The position numbers and the translations under genes were made by a program. DNA of 11,726 nucleotides from an uncultured Collinsella sp. (GTDB lineage: Bacteria > Actinomycetota > Coriobacteriia > Coriobacteriales > Coriobacteriaceae), in NCBI GenBank assembly GCA_902494855.1, contig CABUVC010000036.1, positions 1 through 11,726 of the forward strand, in the 5' to 3' direction. Each line of letters opens with the position of its first letter. The stretch's first letter is position 1. Positions 6,656-11,726 of this stretch are shown in pieces. The notes under the pieces were generated by a model. It was given only the letters and a program-made list of their open reading frames with translations. It searched no databases and was not told the origin of the DNA.

Positions 6656-7873
6656 TTAGTCCTCCTTATCGACTTTCACCGTTGTACCGTCCTTGACCTC
6701 ATCAGGGGTTACTTCGGACCCAACTTGAGACTCATCATCCCAGGACGCAACCAAAATCTCGCAATTGCCGTCCGCAAAAGTACCGAGCTCATAGTCTTCG
6801 GTGCGATACACCAGCCCCTTGGATGTCACATACAAGCATGTTGAACCCTTGATTGAATAGTCTGAAGAATTGCTCCGCATGAGCATAGAGTTGTAGTCAG
6901 ACGGATACTCTCTGCCTATTTCCGTAAGATACGGCCAAACTGCCGAACTCATAGAACTGGCAAGATCCTCGGTATCAATGCCAAACATGTCCTGAGGACT
7001 AACAGTATCACCCGTATGCAAATCAAAAATAACACCAGTCACAACCGTGTCGCCATGCGGGCCCCATCCCGTCGAATAGCGCTCGTCACGGATACAGAAA
7101 TAGTTCTCATCCATGTACGTAACCGTCACGTTTCTCGATATGCAGGGAAATTCGCCGTCGGGGTACAACTCGGCATCTGATTGCTCATTATCTGATGCTC
7201 GATTCGTTCGTTCCGCGTCAATTTGAAGGGGCTCAAGAATCGCCTTGTTAATTTTGTCTGCGGCGTCGTCTTTGGTGGAGCTCTTAAGTTGCGGATAGGA
7301 CCATTCCATGTCCCTCCGCTCGCCCTGATTGAGCATAGGGTCGACCGGAGCAGACACCGTCAATGACTTTGCCTCCAACGTATAGACGACTTCTTCGGCC
7401 GCTCTCTCGTCCTTCTTGGGCCTTTCGGTCGCTTGTTCCTGTTGCACGGATTGCTGCTGGAGATTGGGCTCGATGACGTTCTTGTAGAGCATGAAAGCAG
7501 CGTAAGCGATGCCTGCCGCGGCAATAAATGCGGCGATCATGATGGCAAACTGCGGCACTAGGCGGTTGCCGACCTGACAGCGTCGCATAAAGAAGTTGTA
7601 CATCTGGGAGTGACCGCTACTCGCGGTCTTCGAGACCGGCTCGGGGCTCGGTTCTGCTGTGGACTCGGCATTCGCGGATCCTATCGCAGAGTCCGTTTCG
7701 GTATCTGTGGGTTCCATTATGACTTCAGCGGACGATGATTCTCGCTCCGACGGCTCGGCCTTGGGCCCTTCCTCGGCCGCAGTCTTGCCCGAGAGCCCGC
7801 CCAAAGGCAAGCCGCATTCGGTACAGAACCGCGCATCATCACCAATCTTGCTGCCACATTTGGGGCAAAACAT
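6656..7873 (-). CDS. Zinc-ribbon, single-span membrane protein with RsiV/PdaC-like (DUF4163/DUF3298) ectodomain
   Basis: From the ATG at 7873 the product has 405 residues. The frame could start at 7924, but the extra 17 residues (with RDRRRR) precede the zinc ribbon and are absent in all three paralogues, and AGGAG/AAGG sites lie in that stretch, so 7873 is preferred. Cys 3, 6, 17, 20 form the zinc ribbon. An acidic Ser/Glu/Pro linker follows, then FFMRRCQVG (94-102) and a membrane span at about 106-129. The outer part has WSYPQLKSSTKDDAADKINK (191-210) and later VIFDLHTGDTVSPQDMFG (281-298). These match the pattern of the DUF4163 plus DUF3298 pair known from the anti-sigma factor RsiV and the deacetylase PdaC. 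No sigma factor gene or catalytic deacetylase domain is seen. It is the first gene of the operon with the 5035-6654 gene. A ligand-sensing role outside the membrane is inferred. Confidence 0.88.
   Translation of the reverse strand: MFCPKCGSKIGDDARFCTECGLPLGGLSGKTAAEEGPKAEPSERESSSAEVIMEPTDTETDSAIGSANAESTAEPSPEPVSKTASSGHSQMYNFFMRRCQVGNRLVPQFAIMIAAFIAAAGIAYAAFMLYKNVIEPNLQQQSVQQEQATERPKKDERAAEEVVYTLEAKSLTVSAPVDPMLNQGERRDMEWSYPQLKSSTKDDAADKINKAILEPLQIDAERTNRASDNEQSDAELYPDGEFPCISRNVTVTYMDENYFCIRDERYSTGWGPHGDTVVTGVIFDLHTGDTVSPQDMFGIDTEDLASSMSSAVWPYLTEIGREYPSDYNSMLMRSNSSDYSIKGSTCLYVTSKGLVYRTEDYELGTFADGNCEILVASWDDESQVGSEVTPDEVKDGTTVKVDKED
6661..6667 (-). promoter_or_regulatory. Strong Shine-Dalgarno inside the end of the upstream gene
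   Basis: AAGGAGG (minus strand) lies 6 bases from the ATG at 6654 and within the last codons of the upstream zinc-ribbon gene, whose stop is only one base from that ATG. This fixes the start and implies co-transcription, probably with translational coupling. Confidence 0.8.
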
Positions 7874-8228
7874 GAACCTTCTTCTCCTATCCCTTTTACT
7901 CTCACTGAGTCGCGAGTTACTCACATGCCGTTTGTTTCGTAGTTTAACTATTTCTTAAACAAATCGATGGGTCACTTGAACAGCCGCATACCCGCTCAAG
8001 CAACTCTATACCGGCTAGTTATCCTTGCTCATGACATGGGTGTCAGTGTAAGAAAATCGTTGAACAGGGTTGCTACCTCGAAGTTCGAACCGATACTGAA
8101 CTTGAAGCCATCTTTATTTACCGAGATGGAGAAATCGCCGTTGATATCCATATCAGGCGCGCAGCCAACCACCCCCTTCGGTCCCACCTGTCACGTTATC
8201 AGGAGCCCGAAATCGAAGAGATGGTAAA
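7874..8228. other. Gene-poor stretch between the zinc-ribbon operon and the purine operon
   Basis: No convincing gene is seen. The left end must hold the promoter and leader of the leftward zinc-ribbon operon, but no clear boxes are visible. An inverted repeat GTTTAA/TTAAAC (7942-7947, 7955-7960), next to the smaller palindrome TAGTTTAACTA (7940-7950), could be an operator. From 8029 to 8220 two short open stretches look protein-like. One is a minus-strand 40-codon frame (8029-8151, starting MDINGDFSISVNKDG). The other is a plus-strand frame from 8035 (including LEVRTDTELEAIFIYRDGEI) with no start codon. Neither has a good ribosome site. At least one may be a gene remnant. Confidence 0.4.
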
Positions 8229-8270
8229 AGCCGCTTGGGGCACATGTGGTTCCATATGCCCCAAGCGGCT
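8225..8270 (-). terminator. Terminator of the purFMN operon
   Basis: Perfect 14-base arms, AGCCGCTTGGGGCA (8229-8242) and its complement (8257-8270), enclose a 14-base loop. On the minus strand the stem is followed by TTTA, giving only a short T run, so the fit is better for leftward than rightward reading. It lies about 50 bases beyond the purN stop codon, where the end of the operon is expected. Confidence 0.75.
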
Positions 8271-8320
8271 ATATCGATTGCTTATATCACAAAGAAACCT
8301 AGGCGACTCTTTTACACGAG

Positions 8321-9019
8321 CTAACGCGCCGCATCAATTGCCACCTTGCCGCTCTCCAACACGTGGACGCGGCCGTCGGCGAGCATTTGTACGACCTCGG
8401 GATACAGCACATGCTCGATCGCATGGATGTGCTCCTCGAGCGTGTCGACATCCCAGCCCTCCTCAACAGCCAGCGCGCGCTGGGCGATGATGGGGCCGTT
8501 GTCGTAGATCTCGTTGGCAAAGTGCACGGTCACGCCGGTCACCTTGACACCGCGAGCAAACGCATCGTCAATCGCATGAGCACCGGTAAAGCTCGGCAGC
8601 AGCGCCGGATGCAGGTTGACCACGCGATTGGGGAACGCCGCCAGCAGCGGCGTGTGCACCATGCGCATGTAACCGGCCATGACCACATACTCACAGCCGC
8701 GCTCGAGCAGCTCGTGCGCGATGATCTCGTCAGCCGCGATGGGGTCGGCATAGACATCCTTGGACAGCGTGAGCGTCTGGATGCCCGCACGCTCGGCGCG
8801 CTGCAAGCCCTTGGCCGAAGGACGGCTCGACACCACAAGCTCAATCGAGGCGTTGAGCTTGCCGACGACGATCAGGTCGATCAGCGCCTGCAGGTTGGTA
8901 CCAGAACCGCTGATGAGCACGCCGATCTTGAGCGGTTCGGCCGTATCAGTGCCGGTCGGACGGGTGTAGGGCACATAGCCCAGGCCCTCACCAGCAGCCA
9001 TCTGCTCGTTAGCGCTCAT
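8321..9019 (-). CDS. purN: Phosphoribosylglycinamide formyltransferase (GART)
   Basis: This enzyme transfers a formyl group from 10-formyltetrahydrofolate to GAR to give FGAR, the third step of purine synthesis, in the cytosol. The 232-residue product carries the phosphate-binding loop ISGSGTNLQALI (36-47). The catalytic triad Asn135, His137 (VVNLHPALLPSF) and Asp173 (NEIYDNGPII) is complete; the Asn-to-Asp spacing equals that of E. coli PurN (106 to 144). The core starts near residue 30, so there is an N-terminal extension of about 28 residues. The ATG at 9019 overlaps the end of purM by 11 bases and has no well-placed ribosome site, which suggests translational coupling. Met7 is an alternative start. 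It is the last gene of the purF-purM-purN operon and is followed by a strong hairpin. Confidence 0.97.
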   Translation of the reverse strand: MSANEQMAAGEGLGYVPYTRPTGTDTAEPLKIGVLISGSGTNLQALIDLIVVGKLNASIELVVSSRPSAKGLQRAERAGIQTLTLSKDVYADPIAADEIIAHELLERGCEYVVMAGYMRMVHTPLLAAFPNRVVNLHPALLPSFTGAHAIDDAFARGVKVTGVTVHFANEIYDNGPIIAQRALAVEEGWDVDTLEEHIHAIEHVLYPEVVQMLADGRVHVLESGKVAIDAAR

Positions 9020-10112
9020 CGGAGTACACGACCTTACCGGAACCCTCGACGCACTCGCCCACGCGGAACGGCTTCTCGCCCAGCGCGACCAGGGCTTCGG
9101 TAACCGCGGCCTCGTCCTCGGGGGCGACGATCAGGCACAGGCCGACGCCCATGTTGAAGGTCTTGCATGCCTCGTTGGGCGCGAGCTCGGCCTGACGCGA
9201 CACGTAGGTGATGACGGGCGGAACACCCCAGCCCATCTCGGCGCCGTTACGGGTGACCACGGCATCGACGTCGTCGGCGAGCGCGCGGTTGAGGTTCTCG
9301 GTGATGCCGCCGCCGGTGATGTGAGCAATGGCGTGCACGTTGGCGTCGCCACGCAGCAGCTCCAGAATCGGCTTCACATAGATGCGCGTGGGAGCCAGCA
9401 GAGCATCGGCCAGCGAAGCACCGCCGAGCTCCTCGAGCGGACGGCTCAGTTCCTCGGCCTTAGCGGCGGCCTCGGGCGTGCCCGGTTTGATGCCGTCGAC
9501 GCCGATGACCTTGCGCACGAGCGAGTAGCCGTTGGAGTGCACGCCGGTGGAAGGCAGACCCAGGATCACATCGCCGGGGCGGACGTTTGCGGGGTCGAGC
9601 ATCTTGGGACGATCGACAACACCCACGGTAAAGCCGGCGAGGTCGTAATCGGCCGGAGCCATGACGCCGGGGTGCTCGGCCATCTCGCCGCCCACGAGCG
9701 CGCAGCCCGCGAGCTTGCAGCCGTCGGCCACACCCTTGATGATCTTTGCCATGTGCTCGGCCTCGATGTGACCGATGGCAACGTAGTCCAGGAAGAACAG
9801 CGGCTCGGCGCCCGAAGCCAGAATATCGTTGACGCACATAGCGACCAGATCCTGGCCCACCGTCTCGTGACGGTCCATGATCTGGGCGAGCACGAGCTTG
9901 GTGCCCACGCCGTCGGTGCCGCTAATCAGGATCGGGTCTTCCATATCCTTAAGCGCGGCGGCCGAGAACAGGCCGCCAAAGCCACCGATGCCGCCGATGA
10001 CCTCGGGGCGGTTGGTGTCCTTGACCATCTGCTTAATAGCGTCGACGGCGCGGCCGCCCTCGGCGGTATCGACGCCGGCGTCCTCGTACGTCACATGCTT
10101 GCTGTCGCTCAT
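9009..10112 (-). CDS. purM: Phosphoribosylformylglycinamidine cyclo-ligase (AIR synthetase)
   Basis: AIR synthetase uses ATP to close the imidazole ring of FGAM, giving AIR, the fifth step of purine synthesis. The 367-residue product has the family signatures in order: GIGGFGGLF (41-49), GTDGVGTKL (65-73), QDLVAMCVNDILASGAEPLF (87-106), GGEMAEHPG (141-149), GLPSTGVHSNGYSLVR (185-200) and HITGGGITEN (254-263). Length is close to the usual 340-360. The start at 10112 has GGAAGG about 6 bases upstream. The last codons overlap purN by 11 bases. A 157-base gap with a hairpin separates it from purF upstream, so purM could be tuned separately from purF. No missing residue or frameshift is seen. Confidence 0.98.
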   Translation of the reverse strand: MSDSKHVTYEDAGVDTAEGGRAVDAIKQMVKDTNRPEVIGGIGGFGGLFSAAALKDMEDPILISGTDGVGTKLVLAQIMDRHETVGQDLVAMCVNDILASGAEPLFFLDYVAIGHIEAEHMAKIIKGVADGCKLAGCALVGGEMAEHPGVMAPADYDLAGFTVGVVDRPKMLDPANVRPGDVILGLPSTGVHSNGYSLVRKVIGVDGIKPGTPEAAAKAEELSRPLEELGGASLADALLAPTRIYVKPILELLRGDANVHAIAHITGGGITENLNRALADDVDAVVTRNGAEMGWGVPPVITYVSRQAELAPNEACKTFNMGVGLCLIVAPEDEAAVTEALVALGEKPFRVGECVEGSGKVVYSDER

Positions 10113-10240
10113 CTGAGCCTTCCTCTCCCACTACCGTGACGCCGCGCGGGCGCCATACGGTGCTCATAGTTGCGTTCATTTCGGCGCGCGCCATAACAGC
10201 ACGCGCCGTCATATCAATAAAACAGCAGGTAAAACCTACC

Positions 10241-10270
10241 AAAATAAACCTGTCCCCATATGGCAGGTTT
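10241..10270 (-). terminator. Small hairpin at the purF stop, possible partial terminator or attenuator
   Basis: On the minus strand AAACCTG and CAGGTTT (7-base arms at 10264-10270 and 10246-10252) enclose an 11-base loop containing CCATATGG, followed by ATTTT. The first arm overlaps the purF stop codon. Just downstream, TAGGTTTTACCTG offers a competing pairing. The stem is short, so it may only reduce read-through into purM or protect a processed 3' end. Confidence 0.45.
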
Positions 10271-11726
10271 TATGCCTCGCCGTGCTCCTCTTCCCAGCTG
10301 CGGTCGTCGTATTTCTCGACCACGGCGTCGTCGTCAAAGTGCAGCGGCTTGTCCAGGTTGCGGGGCTTAAAGCCCTCCATAAACTTGTCGCGGCCAAAGC
10401 TCTCGGGAATCGCCACGGGGTAGCGGCCGGTAAAGCACGCATCGCAGTAACCGCCCTTGGGCATGACCTTAAGCAGGCCCTCGACCGAAAGGAAGGCCAG
10501 CGAATCGGCGCCGATATACTCGCAAATCTCGTCGACCGTCTTGTTGGCGCTGATAAGCTGCGACTGCACGTCAGTATCGATACCGTAGAAGCACGGCCAG
10601 ATGACCTCGGGCGAGTTGATGCGGATATGAATCTCCTTGGCGCCGGCGTTGCGCAGCATCTTGACGAGCTGCACCATGGTGGTGCCGCGCACGATGGAGT
10701 CGTCGATGACGACCAGGCGCTTGCCCTCGATGTTGTCGCGCAGCGGGTTGAGTTTCATACGCACGCCCATGGCGCGCAGCTCCTGCGTAGGCTCGATAAA
10801 CGTACGACCCACGTAACGGTTCTTGATAAGGCCCTCACCAAAGGGAATGCCACTCTCGTGCGAATAGCCCTCCGCGGGCGGCAGGCCGGAGTCGGGCACG
10901 CCGATGACCAGGTCGGCCTCGACGGGCTCCTCATGTGCCAGCTGACGACCCATGTCATAACGGCAGGCGTAGACGCTCTTGCCGTTCATGATGGAATCGG
11001 GGCGAGCGAAGTAGACCTGTTCAAAGATGCAGTTAGCAGGCTCTTCGGCAGCAGGCACACCCTGCTCGGACACCAGGCCTTCGGCGCTGATGCGCAAAAT
11101 CTCGCCGGGACGGACGTCGCGGACGTACTCGGCGCCCACAATGTCGAGCGCACAAGTCTCGGAGGCGACGACCCAGCCGCCGGCGCGGGTGACATGGGTG
11201 GTGGCGCCAACCGTCGCGGCGCCGTCCTGCGACGGCAGCTGCGAAACGGATGCGGCGTCGGCTTGGTCCAGTCCCTCATCCACCAGCTTGCCCAACACGA
11301 GCGGGCGAATGCCGTGCGGATCGCGGAAGGCGTAGAGTGCCTGCTCATTGATGAGCGTCATGGCGTAGCCGCCGCGCACGAGCTCCATGGTCTTGCGAAT
11401 GCCCTCGCGCAGATGGCCTGTACGCTGAGTAAAGTAGCCGATGAGCTTGGTCGCGACCTCGGAATCCGAATTGGAGAGGAACGGCACGCCCAGCTCGATC
11501 AGCTGGCGGCGCAGCTCGTCGGTGTTGACGAGGGTGCCGTTGTGCGCGAGCGCAATAATGACGCTATTGATGGTAGAGAGGTGCGGCTGAGAGGCTTCCC
11601 AGCTCTTGGCGCCGGCGGTGCCGTAGCGCACATGACCCACGGCCAGCTGACCGGAGAGCGTCGACAAGTCGGCGTTGGAGAACACGCGGTCGAGCAGGCC
11701 CAGATCCTTGCGGACCATAACCGTAC
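10270..11726 (-). CDS. purF: Amidophosphoribosyltransferase (5' end beyond window)
   Basis: PurF uses glutamine and PRPP to make phosphoribosylamine, the first committed step of purine synthesis. The frame is open through the right edge; the first Met in view (11718) is internal, because the glutaminase N-terminus with its catalytic Cys is missing. Numbering from that Met, the glutaminase part has GHVRYGTAG (28-36), ALAHNG (56-61) and FRDPHGIRPL (131-140). The phosphoribosyltransferase part has the PRPP motif LVVIDDSIVRGTT (335-347). Cys 230, 376, 425 and 428 (CDAC) match the four ligands of the [4Fe-4S] cluster in the Bacillus-type enzyme. About 35 residues (146-180) lie between GIRPLVLGKL and GWVVASETCALD, where the usual gap is much shorter. 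It heads the visible operon, with purM and purN downstream. Confidence 0.97.
   Translation of the reverse strand, partial: TVMVRKDLGLLDRVFSNADLSTLSGQLAVGHVRYGTAGAKSWEASQPHLSTINSVIIALAHNGTLVNTDELRRQLIELGVPFLSNSDSEVATKLIGYFTQRTGHLREGIRKTMELVRGGYAMTLINEQALYAFRDPHGIRPLVLGKLVDEGLDQADAASVSQLPSQDGAATVGATTHVTRAGGWVVASETCALDIVGAEYVRDVRPGEILRISAEGLVSEQGVPAAEEPANCIFEQVYFARPDSIMNGKSVYACRYDMGRQLAHEEPVEADLVIGVPDSGLPPAEGYSHESGIPFGEGLIKNRYVGRTFIEPTQELRAMGVRMKLNPLRDNIEGKRLVVIDDSIVRGTTMVQLVKMLRNAGAKEIHIRINSPEVIWPCFYGIDTDVQSQLISANKTVDEICEYIGADSLAFLSVEGLLKVMPKGGYCDACFTGRYPVAIPESFGRDKFMEGFKPRNLDKPLHFDDDAVVEKYDDRSWEEEHGEA

Noticed and set aside
5752..6696. 314-residue plus-strand open frame opposite the zinc-ribbon gene
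   Set aside because: It lies antisense to a gene with zinc ribbon, span and domain signatures and a perfect ribosome site. Its own translation shows no family motif, and it looks like a by-product of codon bias.
7874..7924. Upstream ATG at 7924 as start of the RsiV-like zinc-ribbon protein
   Set aside because: It would add 17 residues including RDRRRR before the zinc ribbon, unlike all paralogues, and would place the ribosome site inside the gene.
7967..8227. 86-residue plus-strand frame in the gap before the purine operon
   Set aside because: No ribosome site or recognisable motif. The more protein-like stretches of the interval lie in other frames.
8363..9103. 246-residue plus-strand open frame opposite purN
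   Set aside because: Antisense to a complete purN with all catalytic residues; no independent start signals.
9321..10139. 272-residue plus-strand open frame opposite purM
   Set aside because: purM on the other strand is unmistakable. The antisense product is His/Ala/Gly-rich and matches nothing, as is usual for shadows of GC-rich genes.
10182..10208. CGGCGCG/CGCGCCG repeat as a terminator
   Set aside because: No T-tract follows on either strand; mentioned only as part of the purF-purM gap.
10033..10242. Arg-rich minus-strand frame overlapping the start of purM
   Set aside because: Its second half is purM read out of frame, and no separate ribosome site is seen.
1..11726. CRISPR array, tRNA, rRNA or insertion sequence
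   Set aside because: I found no spaced repeat series, no cloverleaf-like sequence, no rRNA stretches and no transposase or integrase frame.

Overview
The window looks like a chromosomal segment from a moderately GC-rich, Gram-positive-type bacterium, most likely a Coriobacteriia relative such as Collinsella. That guess rests on the overall gene style: a [4Fe-4S]-type PurF, a purF-purM-purN order, and several short zinc-ribbon membrane proteins side by side. It is an inference, not a database result. The window splits into a left accessory-looking part (about 1-8228) and a right housekeeping part (about 8229-11726) whose base composition looks clearly more GC-rich by eye.

Left part. Two minus-strand zinc-ribbon membrane proteins open the window: a single-span protein with a large calcium-loop-type ectodomain that runs off the left edge, and a small polytopic one. 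Diverging from them is an unrecognised 452-residue protein with a C-terminal zinc finger and a helix-turn-helix-like segment. Next comes a 460-residue ATPase of the archaeal-ATPase/DUF234 type, preceded by a striking palindrome with a nested direct repeat. A perfect 16-bp hairpin then serves as a shared terminator against two further minus-strand zinc-ribbon membrane proteins (539 and 405 residues), which are separated by one base and form an operon. The four zinc-ribbon proteins share the same N-terminal CxxC...CxxC module but carry different membrane and outer parts. Two share a membrane segment, and a different pair share an ectodomain, so the family appears mosaic. About 350 bases (7874-8228) contain no convincing gene.

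Right part. purF (N-terminus beyond the right edge), purM and purN are read leftward as a de novo purine biosynthesis operon. PurF makes phosphoribosylamine, PurN formylates GAR, and PurM closes the imidazole ring to give AIR. purM and purN overlap by 11 bases. A small hairpin sits at the purF stop codon, and a strong 14-bp hairpin ends the operon after purN.

The most interesting material is the zinc-ribbon family with interchangeable ectodomains, together with the zinc-finger/HTH protein and the ATPase embedded among them.
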